The position numbers were made by a program, and so were the translations under genes. Below are positions 15,199-24,321 of a DNA stretch of 64,000 nt, one piece after another (position 1 is the first letter of the stretch; every line of letters starts with the position of its first letter). Below the pieces are notes generated by a model. That model ran no database searches and was not told the origin of the DNA. It worked only from the letters and a program-made list of their open reading frames with translations. Origin of the DNA: Poriferisodalis sp965221945 (GTDB lineage: Bacteria; Actinomycetota; Acidimicrobiia; Acidimicrobiales; Poriferisodalaceae). Where the stretch lies: the NCBI RefSeq assembly GCF_965221945.1, contig NZ_OZ244925.1, positions 1,798,001 to 1,862,000 of the forward strand, given 5' to 3'.

Positions 15199-16881
15199 TT
15201 ACACGTAAGTGGAGCCCTTCATGGCACCGCGATCCTGGCGGATCTCGACGTTCACTAGTGCCGGGAGACCCGAGTCGAATGCACGGCGAAGTGCCGGTGC
15301 GATCTCGCCGGGCTCGATGACATGCTCACCGTGGCCGCCCATGGCCTCGACCACCTTGTCGTAGCGGGTGTAGTTCAGCTCGGTGGCGACGACCCGATCC
15401 TGGCCGTACAGGCTGGCCTGCGGCCGCAGCATCTGGCCCCACGCCGCGTCGTTGCCGACGACGCCCACAATGGGCAGGCCGAAGCGCACCGCAGTGTCGT
15501 ACTCGAATCCATTCAGGCCGAACGAACCGTCGCCGTACACGATCAGCACCCGCTTGTCAGGGTGAGCCTTCTGCGCAGCGAGAGCGAACGGCATCCCCAC
15601 GCCAAGCGTCCCGAGCGGGCCGGGGTCCATCCAGGTGCCGCGGCGCGGCACGCGGATGACCTTGGATGCCTGGGCCACGATGTCGCCCCCGTCGCCGATC
15701 ACGATCATGTCATCGGTGACGGCATCGGCAATCTCGCGGCACAGCCGCAGCGGGTCGATCGGCACTTCGTCGCTGTTCAGCTCGGCGTTGCGAGCCTCGT
15801 CGAGCTCGGACTCGCGTGCAGCGAGTGCAGCCAGGTGCGCCGAGGCGTCCACCGAGACGCCGGTCGACTTGAACAAATCCAAGAGCGCCTCGAAATTGGC
15901 ACCTAGGTTGCCGACCAGCCCGACCTCGGCGGCACGGTTCTGCCCGATAAGCGTCTCGTCCAAGTCGAGCTGCACAATGCGGGCGTCGGCAGGGATGGCA
16001 CGGCCGAACTTCATCCGGAAATCGAGCGGCGTTCCGGCAAGGACCACCACGTCAGCCCCCGCAAGCGCCTGGGCCCGCGTCAGCGACAGGAACGACGGAT
16101 GGTCCCAATTGACCTCGCCGCGGGCCATGCCGTTCACGTAGCACGGGATGGCCGTGGCATCCAGAAACGCAGCCAGCGCGGCACCGCCCTCGCTCCATTT
16201 CAGCGACGTGCCGGCCATCACGACGGGCGTTCGGGCGTCGGCGATGATCTCTGCTGCGGCCCCAAGCACATCAGGAGGTGCGGCCGACGCGACTCGGTAG
16301 TCGCGAAACGGCGGTATGGCCACCGCGTCGAGATCCACCTTGCCGTGCAGCACATCCATGGGGATCTCCAAGAACGAAGGCCCGGGCACACCACTCAGCG
16401 CCGTGCGTACCGCCAGCTCGATGTACTCGGCGATACGGCGGGTCTCGAGACACGCGCCCGACCACTTCGACACGGGCCGCATGAGCGACACGTGGTCCAT
16501 CTCCTGCAGCGAGCCCCGTCCGGCGTGACGAAACGGTCCCTGACCTCCGAAGACCAAGATCGGCGAGTTGGCACGCCAGGCGTTCGCGACGCCGGTCACG
16601 CCGTCAGTCACTCCCGGGCCTGCAGTGAGGATGGCCACGCCGACCTTGCCCGGGTGCAGGCGCGCCCACGCATCGGCAGCGTGCACGGCCGCTTGTTCGT
16701 GGCGTACGTCCACGATGTCGATGCCCTCGTCGAGGCAGCCGTCGTAGATCCCCATGACGTGACCGCCGGACAGAGTGAAGATGCATTCCACGCCGGCTGC
16801 CTTCAGCGCCCGCGCTGCGAGCTTGCCGCCGTGAGTCTCGGTGGCCGTGACGCCCAGTGCGCGCTTTTCCTTGCCGCTCAT
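15199..16881 (-). CDS. ThDP-dependent acetolactate-synthase-like enzyme (IlvG-like)
   Basis: 560 residues with the three-domain ThDP oxidase/decarboxylase fold. The N-terminal Pyr domain has the cofactor-activating Glu in VRHEQAAVHAADAWAR and LTAGPGVTDG. The C-terminal PP domain has the ThDP motif GDGSFGLNGFEYDTAVRFG followed by VGNDAAWGQ. The closest pattern I recognise is M. tuberculosis IlvG (Rv1820), which lies near pgsA2/gcvH as here. True acetolactate synthase activity is unproven; 2-hydroxyacyl-CoA lyase-like activity is an alternative. A GGGGGAT sequence before the ATG may serve as ribosome binding site. Confidence 0.82.
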   Translation of the reverse strand: MSGKEKRALGVTATETHGGKLAARALKAAGVECIFTLSGGHVMGIYDGCLDEGIDIVDVRHEQAAVHAADAWARLHPGKVGVAILTAGPGVTDGVTGVANAWRANSPILVFGGQGPFRHAGRGSLQEMDHVSLMRPVSKWSGACLETRRIAEYIELAVRTALSGVPGPSFLEIPMDVLHGKVDLDAVAIPPFRDYRVASAAPPDVLGAAAEIIADARTPVVMAGTSLKWSEGGAALAAFLDATAIPCYVNGMARGEVNWDHPSFLSLTRAQALAGADVVVLAGTPLDFRMKFGRAIPADARIVQLDLDETLIGQNRAAEVGLVGNLGANFEALLDLFKSTGVSVDASAHLAALAARESELDEARNAELNSDEVPIDPLRLCREIADAVTDDMIVIGDGGDIVAQASKVIRVPRRGTWMDPGPLGTLGVGMPFALAAQKAHPDKRVLIVYGDGSFGLNGFEYDTAVRFGLPIVGVVGNDAAWGQMLRPQASLYGQDRVVATELNYTRYDKVVEAMGGHGEHVIEPGEIAPALRRAFDSGLPALVNVEIRQDRGAMKGSTYV

Positions 16882-16905
16882 GTTGATCCCCCAGCGGGTG
16901 TTCGA

Positions 16906-16954
16906 TGCTGCTGGCTTGCGCCAGACGTGTCTATTGCTGCTGGCTTACGCCAAC
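16906..16954. repeat. Tandem duplication of the leuS 3' end
   Basis: TGCTGCTGGCTTGCGCCA (from 16906) and TGCTGCTGGCTTACGCCA (from 16935) are near-identical at a 29-base period. The second copy contains the leuS stop codon and last codons, and the first lies in the gap before the ThDP gene. Confidence 0.65.
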
Positions 16955-19812
16955 ACGATGTTCACCAGCTTGCCCGGTACGGTCACGACTCGCCGGATGT
17001 CGGTGTCGGCGGTGAGCTGTGAGATGCGTTCGTCGGCCAGCGCGGCGGCCTCCAGATCGGCGGTCGAGATGGCGGCGTCGACCGTGATGCGGCTGCGCAG
17101 TTTGCCATTTATCTGGACCGGCACCTCGATGACCTCGGCTGCCAGCAATGTCGGATCGGCCACCGGGAACGGGGCATAGACGATCGTGGTCGTATTGCCC
17201 AGCTTTGACCACAGTTCCTCTGCGAGGTGCGGCACCAGCGGCGCCAGCAGCCGCACCAGCACGTCCGCGACCGGCCGGGGAGTCGGGCCGCCACGGCGGG
17301 TCAGCTCGTTGTTCAGCTCGGTAATGCGTGCGATGGCCGAGTTGAAGCGCAGATCCGACATGGCATCGGTGACCGCAGTGATGGTGCGGTGCACCCAGCG
17401 CTCCAGATCCGCATCAAGCTCGACATCTGACACTGTCAGCGCGCCGGTCTCTTCGTCGACCAGGTTCCGCCACACACGCTGCAGCAATCGGTGCGAGCCG
17501 ATCACCGAATGGGTCTCCCAGGGCCGACCTTGATCCAGCGGCCCCATGAACATCTCATAGGTCCGCAGCGTGTCTGCCCCGTACGCGCCGTAGATGTCGT
17601 CCGGCGTCACAGCGTTGCGCAGCGACTTGCCCATCTTTCCGAAGTGGCGCGTCACTTCGACATCACCGTGAAAGAACTTCCCGTCGCGCTCGTCCACTTC
17701 GGACGCTTCGATGTACACGCCACGCTGGTCCTGGTACGCGGCGGCCTGGATGTAGCCCTGGTTGTAGAGCCGACCGAACGGCTCCGGCCCGCCGACGTGT
17801 CCCAGGTCGTACAGCACCTTGTGCCAGAAGCGGGCATAGAGCAGGTGCAACACGGCGTGCTCCACGCCACCGACATACAGGTCGACGCCGCCGACTCCGC
17901 CGGCAGCATCGGTCATCCAGTACCGCTCCACGTCGGGATCCACAAGGACCTCGTCATTAGTCGGGTCGAGGTAGCGCAGGTAGTACCAGCACGACCCAGC
18001 CCACTGAGGCATCGTGCTGAGTTCGCGACGGTAAGTGCGCTCGCCGTCGCCGAGGTCGTAGGTGGCGGTCACCCACTCAGTGGACCGGCCCAAGGGCGGC
18101 TCGGGATCCGAGGACTCGTCAAGGGACCTCGGCGCCCAGTCGATGAGCTCTGGCAACACCACCGGAAGTTCGCTCTCGGGCACGGCCAGCGGCAGGCCCG
18201 TCTCGTCGAACACGATCGGGAAGGGCTCGCCCCAGTAGCGCTGCCGGCTGAAGAGCCAGTCCCGCAGCTTGTAGGTGACCGTGCGACTTCCGTGGCCGTT
18301 GGCCTCCAGCCAGTCGCAGATGGCGGCCTTCGCCTCGGCTGAGCCCATCCCGTTCAGGAAACTGCTGTTGATGGCCGGGCCCTCGCCGACGTAGGCCTTC
18401 GGTTCATAGTCGGGTGGTGGTTGCACAGTGCGAACAATCGGCAGCCCGAACTGCTCGGAGAAGTCCCAGTCGCGCTGGTCCTCGCCGGGCACCGACATCA
18501 CCGCCCCTGTGCCGTAATCGATGAGCACGTAATCGGCCACAAAGACCGGCACCGACTCACCGGTAGTGGGCACGATGCAGTTGACCCCCAGCCACACGCC
18601 TGTCTTGTCGCGGTTCTCTTGCCGCTGCAGGTCGCTCATCGCCGCGGCGTGGGCCCGGTACGCCTCCAGCGCCTCACGAGGCGTCGCGGCGTCGCCGATC
18701 CAGCGCGGATCGGTGCTCGACGGCCACCGGTCGGCGACGAGCTTGTCGGCCAGTGGGTGTTCAGGCGCCAGCAGCATGGCCGTGGTGCCATAGATGGTGT
18801 CGGGGCGTGTGGTGAACACCGCAACGTCTGGGCCCGCGTCGGTGGCGAAGCTGATCAGCGCGCCCTCGCTGCGCCCGATCCAGTTGCGCTGCATGATCTT
18901 GACGCTTTCGGGCCAGTCCAGCCGGTCGAGATCAGCCAGCAGGCGGTCGGCGTAGGCCGTGATGCGCATCATCCACTGCTTCAACGGCCGGCGGAACACA
19001 GGGTGGTTGCCCCGCTCAGACCGACCGTCGGCGGTGACCTCTTCGTTCGCCAGCACCGTGCCCAGCGCTGGGCACCAGTTGACGGGCGCTTCTCCCAGGT
19101 ATGCCAAGCGGTAGCGGTCCAACTCGACCCGTCGCTCGGTCTCGGTCATGAGTGCCCACGCAGTGCCGTCGGCGGTGGCCCGCTGGCCGGATTCGAACAG
19201 CTCGATCAGCTCGGCGATCGGGCGGGCACAGTCCGTCTCGGTGTCGTACCAGGAATTGAAGATCTGCACGAAGATCCACTGCGTCCAGCGGTAGTACTCG
19301 ATGTCGGTTGTGGCCAATGATCGCCGGTCGTCGTGACCGAGGCCCAGCCGGGAGAGCTGGCGCGACATCGTGGCGATGTTCTGCTCGGTGTTGATGCGGG
19401 GATGCTCACCGGTCTGACGGGCGTGCTCCTCGGCGGGCAGGCCGAACGCGTCATAGCCCATCGGGTGCAGCACCACGTATCCGCTCATGCGCTTGAAGCG
19501 CGCATACACGTCGGTGCCGATGTATCCCAGCGGGTGCCCGACATGCAGTCCCGAACCCGACGGGTACGGAAACATGTCCATGATGAAGAGCTTGAGGGCA
19601 TCCGGGTTCTGGGGGCCTGCGAGCGGGCCGCTGGGGTTCGGCGTGTGGTAGGTGCCGTCTGCGCGCCACTGCGCCTGCCAGCGCAGCTCGATCTCGTTCG
19701 CCATTTGGGCGTTGTAGCGATAGGGCGGCAGCTCGTCCGCACCGGAGGGCGAGAACTCAGTTTCAGCGGCTGTTCCCGCGCCTGAGCTTGAGGCCGATGC
19801 GGGGGCATTCAT
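16945..19812 (-). CDS. leuS: Leucine--tRNA ligase
   Basis: A 955-residue class I synthetase charging tRNA-Leu. The HIGH-type motif is HVGHPLGY within SGLHVGHPLGYIGTDVYARF. The KMSKS loop reads KMGKS (HFGKMGKSLRNAVTPDD), a Gly substitution I treat as tolerated because the rest of the loop is normal. The large CP1 editing domain and C-terminal anticodon-binding region are present. The first 35 residues are a low-complexity extension before YRYNAQMANEIELRWQ. It is divergent from mutA. A CATCCT hexamer 7 bases before the ATG is one base off the leaderless consensus. Confidence 0.96.
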   Translation of the reverse strand: MNAPASASSSGAGTAAETEFSPSGADELPPYRYNAQMANEIELRWQAQWRADGTYHTPNPSGPLAGPQNPDALKLFIMDMFPYPSGSGLHVGHPLGYIGTDVYARFKRMSGYVVLHPMGYDAFGLPAEEHARQTGEHPRINTEQNIATMSRQLSRLGLGHDDRRSLATTDIEYYRWTQWIFVQIFNSWYDTETDCARPIAELIELFESGQRATADGTAWALMTETERRVELDRYRLAYLGEAPVNWCPALGTVLANEEVTADGRSERGNHPVFRRPLKQWMMRITAYADRLLADLDRLDWPESVKIMQRNWIGRSEGALISFATDAGPDVAVFTTRPDTIYGTTAMLLAPEHPLADKLVADRWPSSTDPRWIGDAATPREALEAYRAHAAAMSDLQRQENRDKTGVWLGVNCIVPTTGESVPVFVADYVLIDYGTGAVMSVPGEDQRDWDFSEQFGLPIVRTVQPPPDYEPKAYVGEGPAINSSFLNGMGSAEAKAAICDWLEANGHGSRTVTYKLRDWLFSRQRYWGEPFPIVFDETGLPLAVPESELPVVLPELIDWAPRSLDESSDPEPPLGRSTEWVTATYDLGDGERTYRRELSTMPQWAGSCWYYLRYLDPTNDEVLVDPDVERYWMTDAAGGVGGVDLYVGGVEHAVLHLLYARFWHKVLYDLGHVGGPEPFGRLYNQGYIQAAAYQDQRGVYIEASEVDERDGKFFHGDVEVTRHFGKMGKSLRNAVTPDDIYGAYGADTLRTYEMFMGPLDQGRPWETHSVIGSHRLLQRVWRNLVDEETGALTVSDVELDADLERWVHRTITAVTDAMSDLRFNSAIARITELNNELTRRGGPTPRPVADVLVRLLAPLVPHLAEELWSKLGNTTTIVYAPFPVADPTLLAAEVIEVPVQINGKLRSRITVDAAISTADLEAAALADERISQLTADTDIRRVVTVPGKLVNIVLA

Positions 19813-19884
19813 GCGGGCAAGGATGCCACGGTTGCCCGCAAATCCCTTCTGCTACCAGCACATTCCTGCTCAAGGAGCGACCGC

Positions 19885-19890
19885 TACCCT
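19885..19890 (+). promoter_or_regulatory. TANNNT -10 box of mutAB
   Basis: TACCCT with a 7-base spacer to GTG 19898. Confidence 0.6.
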
Positions 19891-19897
19891 GCGGACC

Positions 19898-21415
19898 GTG
19901 CCCGCTCCTGAGACTGTGCCTTCCCAGCCCGGCTCGCTGTTTGCAGACCCAGGTTTCGCTGACGTCACCGAAGTCGACTGGGAAGCCGCGGCGCGAGGGG
20001 CACTGCGCGGTCAGCCATTGTCATCGCTGCAGACAATGCTGATCGACGGCATCGAGACTGCGCCGCTGTATTCGCCCCACCGACATGGCACCGAAGGGAA
20101 CCTCGCCGGAATTCCAGGCGACACGCCGTACGTTCGGGGCGCTACCGCAGCGAGCGGTGGACAGGGCTGGGAAGTCCGCCAGATCCACGACGTTCGCCGG
20201 CCTGGCACGCCCGACGCAGTCACCGTCGACACAACGTCGGGAGTGGATGCCGTCACAGTGGCCCGCGGCTGGAGCGCCGAAGACGACGCTGATGCGCTGG
20301 CGTCTTGCATCGGCGATGCCGCCGCTGCGGGTGTCACGATCCACCTGCAGGCCGGCACCTCGCCCGCGCACGCCGGGGCGCTGCTGGAGGTCTTGCGCCG
20401 TCAGCGCTGCGAACCCGGGCGCAATCGCTCGTGGCTGGGGGTGGATCCGATCGCAGCTGCAGCCTGCGGCTGGTCAGCGGACACCGACCCTGGCGACGCC
20501 AATGAACTCGCGGCCGCTGTGGAGCGTGCCGCGCTCAGCGCTACCGACCTCGCCGAGCGCTGGCCGCAAGGGGTGCCCCTGGAGGCCGACGGCTCGGTAT
20601 TTGCCGATGCCGGGGCGACTGACGCTTCGGAACTTGCAGCGACGCTGGCCACCGGCGTGGCCTGGCTGCGCGCGGCATGCGATGCCCCCGCAGGCCCCGG
20701 CCTTGATCCCGCAGCCGCTGCCCGACTGGTTGGCTTCACCATCTCAGCCGGACCCGATCCCTTCGTGGTGACAGCCAAGTGCCGGGCGCTGCGCATGTGC
20801 TGGGCCCGCGTTCTGAGCGCATGCGGCGTCGACATCGTCGGAGGTACAGGGCTGCCCCTGCGTCTGCACGCCGTGACCTCGACAGCGATGCTGAGCGAAC
20901 TCGATCCATGGGTGAACATGCTGCGGGCCACAACGGCCACCTTCGGCGCTGCGAACGGGGGTGTCGACGCCATAACGGTCCGCCCTTTCGACACCGTCAG
21001 CGCCGCGGCAGCGCCTAGCGCCTTGGGGTGGCGGGTAGCGGCCAATACGCAGCTGATCCTGCGCCACGAGAGCCGCATCGGCTCGGTCATCGATCCCGCT
21101 GGGGGCAGCTGGTACGTCGAAGACCTCACCCGGTCCATGGCGAGCGCTTCCTGGGATCGTTTTCGCAACATCGAAGCCGCCGGGGGCATCTGTGCAGTCA
21201 TGGCCAGCGGTGAGCTCGAAGCATCGCTGTCTGCCGAGCGGGAGCACCGCGACGAACGGATCACAGCGGGCGAGCGAGTGCTCGTCGGAGTCACCGAGTT
21301 CGTCTACCCAACTGAGGTCGGCGCGACGTCTGAGTCCAACCGCAGCAAGCTCGGCGCAAGCCTGGGCGTGCATCGCTGGGCTGCTCCTTACGAGGCCGGA
21401 GCGTTGGAGTCATGA
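19898..21415 (+). CDS. mutA: Methylmalonyl-CoA mutase small (beta) subunit
   Basis: A 505-residue non-catalytic subunit of the heterodimeric, adenosylcobalamin-dependent mutase interconverting (R)-methylmalonyl-CoA and succinyl-CoA. Family segments include TPDAVTVDTTSGVDAV and the C-terminal DPAGGSWYVEDLT. It is shorter and more divergent than MutB, lacking an intact DxHxxG cobalamin motif, as expected for this subunit. GTG 19898 has TACCCT 7 bases upstream; a longer frame continues back past leuS but lacks support. It overlaps mutB by ATGA. Confidence 0.93.
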   Translation: MPAPETVPSQPGSLFADPGFADVTEVDWEAAARGALRGQPLSSLQTMLIDGIETAPLYSPHRHGTEGNLAGIPGDTPYVRGATAASGGQGWEVRQIHDVRRPGTPDAVTVDTTSGVDAVTVARGWSAEDDADALASCIGDAAAAGVTIHLQAGTSPAHAGALLEVLRRQRCEPGRNRSWLGVDPIAAAACGWSADTDPGDANELAAAVERAALSATDLAERWPQGVPLEADGSVFADAGATDASELAATLATGVAWLRAACDAPAGPGLDPAAAARLVGFTISAGPDPFVVTAKCRALRMCWARVLSACGVDIVGGTGLPLRLHAVTSTAMLSELDPWVNMLRATTATFGAANGGVDAITVRPFDTVSAAAAPSALGWRVAANTQLILRHESRIGSVIDPAGGSWYVEDLTRSMASASWDRFRNIEAAGGICAVMASGELEASLSAEREHRDERITAGERVLVGVTEFVYPTEVGATSESNRSKLGASLGVHRWAAPYEAGALES

Positions 21416-23661
21416 GCGCAGTCGGAGATTTCTCGCAGCTCGATCTCGTCGGCAGTGCCGGTGATGAGCAGGGATCGAACGGCGCGAGCCTCTCGGCATG
21501 GGAGGCACGGTTCGCGGAGGTGACCGGTCGCTCCCCCGCTGCAAGCGCCACGCCTGAGGGCATCGATGTGGCGCCGTTGTACGTCGCGGCCGACACCACC
21601 GGCCTCTACGCCGGCAGCGGAGACCCCGACCAGCGCACCTACCTCGACGGGTTCCCCGGCTTCGCCCCGTACCTACGCGGTCCGTACCCGACGATGTACA
21701 CCAACCAGCCCTGGACGATCCGCCAGTACGCAGGATTCTCCACCGCCGAGGACTCCAACGCGTTCTACCGGCGGAACCTTGCGGCCGGCCAACGTGGCCT
21801 GTCGGTGGCATTCGACCTCGCAACCCATCGGGGGTACGACTCTGACCATCCCAGAGTGGCTTCAGACGTGGGCATGGCCGGTGTGGCCATCGACTCGATT
21901 CTCGACATGCGCACGCTGTTCGACGGCATCCCGCTTGACCGCATGAGCGTTTCGATGACGATGAACGGCGCTGTGCTGCCCATCCTGGCGCTGTACGTCG
22001 TGGCCGCAGAGGAGCAGGGCGTTGCCCCCGCGCAGCTCACCGGGACCATTCAGAACGACATTCTCAAGGAGTTCATGGTCCGCAACACGTACATCTACCC
22101 GCCCCAGCCATCCATGCGGATCATCAGCGACATCTTCGACTTCACGTCGGCCGAAATGCCGCGCTTCAACTCGATCTCGATCTCCGGCTACCACATGCAG
22201 GAAGCCGGGGCGACGGCCGATCTCGAGCTCGGCTACACGCTGGCGGACGGCCTCGAATACCTGCGGTGCGGCATCGGCGCCGGCATGGACATCGATGACT
22301 TTGCGCCACGCCTCAGCTTCTTCTGGGGCATCGGCATGGACTTCTTCATGGAAGTCGCCAAGCTGCGGGCCGCCCGGCTGCTGTGGGCCAAGCTGGTGTC
22401 TGCCTTTGAGCCGGAGAACCCGCGGTCGACCTCGCTGCGAACCCACTGCCAAACCTCGGGCTGGTCGCTCACGGCGCAGGATCCGTACAACAACGTCGTG
22501 AGGACGTGTATCGAGGCCATGGCCGCCGTCGACGGCCACACCCAGAGCCTGCACACGAATGCCTTCGACGAAGCCCTGGCGCTGCCGAGCGACTTCAGCG
22601 CCCGCATTGCCCGCAACACGCAGCTGTTCCTACAGCACGAGGCCGGCGCGACCCGGGTGATCGATCCATGGGGCGGCAGCTACTACGTGGAGCGTCTCAC
22701 CGCCGAGCTGGCGCGACGGGCGGCAACCCACATTGTCGAGGTGGAGCAGCTCGGAGGCATGGCCCGCGCAATCGAAGCCGGGATTCCCAAGATGCGCATT
22801 GAGGAGGCCGCCGCCCGGACGCAGGCACGCATCGAGGCGGGCCAGCGGACGGTCGTGGGGGTGAACCGCTACCGGTCCGAGCTCGACGCCGAGGTCGACA
22901 TCCTGCGAGTCGACAACGCGGAGGTGCGTGCCGCGCAGCTTGCAAAGCTGGACCGGCTGCGCGCGGAGCGTGACCGGGATGCGATAAAGGGCTCGCTGGA
23001 TGCGCTGCGGGAGGTGGCGCGCACAGGAGAGGGAAATCTCCTGGCCGCATCCATCGACGCTGCGCGCTGCCATGCCACCGTGGGAGAGATCAGCGCGGCA
23101 ATAGAAGACGCGTTCGGCAGGCACACTGCGCAAATCCGCACGATCAGCGGCGTGTACGGGAGCGAGATGGCTGGCAACGAATCTGGCCCCGACGGCACAA
23201 ACCCGATGGCGGCCACGGTCAATGCAGTGCGCGCCCGGGTCGCCGCCTTCGGCGAGCGGACAGGGCGTCGGCCGCGCATCCTGGTCGCCAAGATGGGCCA
23301 GGACGGTCACGATCGGGGGCAGAAGGTGGTGGCGACCGCGTACGCCGACCTCGGCTTCGACGTCGACATCGGCCCGCTGTTCAGCACACCCGCTGAGACA
23401 GCGCGCCAGGCCGTCGAAAACGATGTGCACATCGTGGGCGCCTCCTCGCTGGCGGCGGGACATCTCACGCTGGTCCCGAAACTCAGGGACGCTCTCGCCG
23501 AGCTGGGGCGGCCCGACATCCTCGTCGTTGTCGGCGGCGTGATCCCGCCGCAGGACTTCGAAGCGCTGCGAGCTGCGGGTGCCGCAGCGATCTACCCGCC
23601 CGGCACGGTCATCGCCCACGCTGCGGCGGAGATGCTCGACCTGCTCGAGTCCGCCGACTAG
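21412..23661 (+). CDS. mutB: Methylmalonyl-CoA mutase large (alpha) subunit
   Basis: A 749-residue catalytic subunit. The TIM-barrel substrate domain includes PYLRGPYPTMYTNQPWTIRQ, AFDLATHRGYDSDHP and TGTIQNDILKEFMVRNTYIY. The C-terminal cobalamin-binding Rossmann domain has the lower-ligand motif D-G-H-D-R-G (about residues 629-634), with GASSLAAGHLTLVP downstream. It works with MutA and is protected by MeaB, encoded about 650 bases further on. Start codon coupling with mutA is by a 4-base overlap. Together with MeaB it implies propionate, odd-chain or branched-chain catabolism, or a succinate-to-propionyl route. Confidence 0.96.
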   Translation: MSAVGDFSQLDLVGSAGDEQGSNGASLSAWEARFAEVTGRSPAASATPEGIDVAPLYVAADTTGLYAGSGDPDQRTYLDGFPGFAPYLRGPYPTMYTNQPWTIRQYAGFSTAEDSNAFYRRNLAAGQRGLSVAFDLATHRGYDSDHPRVASDVGMAGVAIDSILDMRTLFDGIPLDRMSVSMTMNGAVLPILALYVVAAEEQGVAPAQLTGTIQNDILKEFMVRNTYIYPPQPSMRIISDIFDFTSAEMPRFNSISISGYHMQEAGATADLELGYTLADGLEYLRCGIGAGMDIDDFAPRLSFFWGIGMDFFMEVAKLRAARLLWAKLVSAFEPENPRSTSLRTHCQTSGWSLTAQDPYNNVVRTCIEAMAAVDGHTQSLHTNAFDEALALPSDFSARIARNTQLFLQHEAGATRVIDPWGGSYYVERLTAELARRAATHIVEVEQLGGMARAIEAGIPKMRIEEAAARTQARIEAGQRTVVGVNRYRSELDAEVDILRVDNAEVRAAQLAKLDRLRAERDRDAIKGSLDALREVARTGEGNLLAASIDAARCHATVGEISAAIEDAFGRHTAQIRTISGVYGSEMAGNESGPDGTNPMAATVNAVRARVAAFGERTGRRPRILVAKMGQDGHDRGQKVVATAYADLGFDVDIGPLFSTPAETARQAVENDVHIVGASSLAAGHLTLVPKLRDALAELGRPDILVVVGGVIPPQDFEALRAAGAAAIYPPGTVIAHAAAEMLDLLESAD

Positions 23662-23673
23662 CTGGTCCGGCCC

Positions 23674-23693
23674 CGCGCCGATTCATCGGCGCG
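23674..23693. terminator. Stem-loop between convergent mutB and a membrane-protein gene
   Basis: CGCGCCGA-TTCA-TCGGCGCG is a perfect 8-bp stem with a 4-base loop. It lies 12 bases after the mutB stop and 17 bases before the stop of the opposing gene. It has no T-run, so it is a candidate bidirectional, actinobacterial-style terminator. Confidence 0.6.
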
Positions 23694-23710
23694 AACTCAC
23701 ACGGCGCGGC

Positions 23711-24265
23711 TCAGCGGTGGCGGCCACCCACATTGCGGATCTTCTTCTTGGCCCGGGTACCGCGGTATGCCGTGCTGGACGCCGAGCGGAGGCGGCGCGG
23801 CGCAGCTGCGAGCCGCGTGTCGGCATCGTCAAGTTGGCTGTGGTAGCGGCGGTGTACCCACAGCTTTTCCGAGCCGACGACGATCTGACCCCACCCTGAG
23901 CCCCGGACGCCGAATGGCTCGATGCGTTCGATGCGTTCGAGCAGCTCCACGGGTTTGGCCGGGCGCAGGGCCCGGGTGCGCATGACCACTATGTCCGCAT
24001 CGGTGAGGGCCAGTAGTCGGTAGCGCGACATGCTGAGCACCGCAACAGTGGCAAACACCGTTGTCGAGATCAGGCTGATCTGCACCCACGGCAAGTCAAC
24101 CGTCAGCACGATGCCCGCCAGCGCCACCACACCGATCAGCAGCAGCGTGAACGGGTGCAGGCCGCCTTGTGCCGGCACGAGCGCGTGAACATGATCGCCC
24201 TGGTGCAGGAACTGATCCGCGGGATGGGATCGGTCTGCGGTGCGGATGCGCTTCAACAAACCCAC
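23711..24265 (-). CDS. Hypothetical two-helix membrane protein with a PH-like tail
   Basis: 184 residues. Two adjacent hydrophobic segments (FTLLLIGVVALAGIVLTV and ISLISTTVFATVAVLS, about residues 38-78) are followed by a soluble part (YRLLALTDADIVVMRTRALR) reminiscent of bacterial PH-like membrane proteins. I do not recognise a named family. A basic tail (RGTRAKKKIRNVGGRHR) ends it. GTG start without an evident ribosome binding site. It sits between mutB and meaB on the opposite strand; nothing in it indicates a role in B12 metabolism. Confidence 0.6.
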   Translation of the reverse strand: MGLLKRIRTADRSHPADQFLHQGDHVHALVPAQGGLHPFTLLLIGVVALAGIVLTVDLPWVQISLISTTVFATVAVLSMSRYRLLALTDADIVVMRTRALRPAKPVELLERIERIEPFGVRGSGWGQIVVGSEKLWVHRRYHSQLDDADTRLAAAPRRLRSASSTAYRGTRAKKKIRNVGGRHR

Positions 24266-24308
24266 GGCGACATTCTGCCCGAATACCGAACGGACCCCTG
24301 CGCCCCGG

Positions 24309-24314
24309 TACCTT
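24309..24314 (+). promoter_or_regulatory. TANNNT -10 box of meaB
   Basis: TACCTT with a 7-base spacer to GTG 24322. It shows that meaB is transcribed independently of mutAB. Confidence 0.6.
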
Positions 24315-24321
24315 GCACACA

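Noticed and set aside
24169..24321. Longer meaB and mutA start sites in the same frames
   Set aside because: The added sequence is Arg-rich and without homology, and a TANNNT box sits 7 bases before the downstream GTG in both genes.
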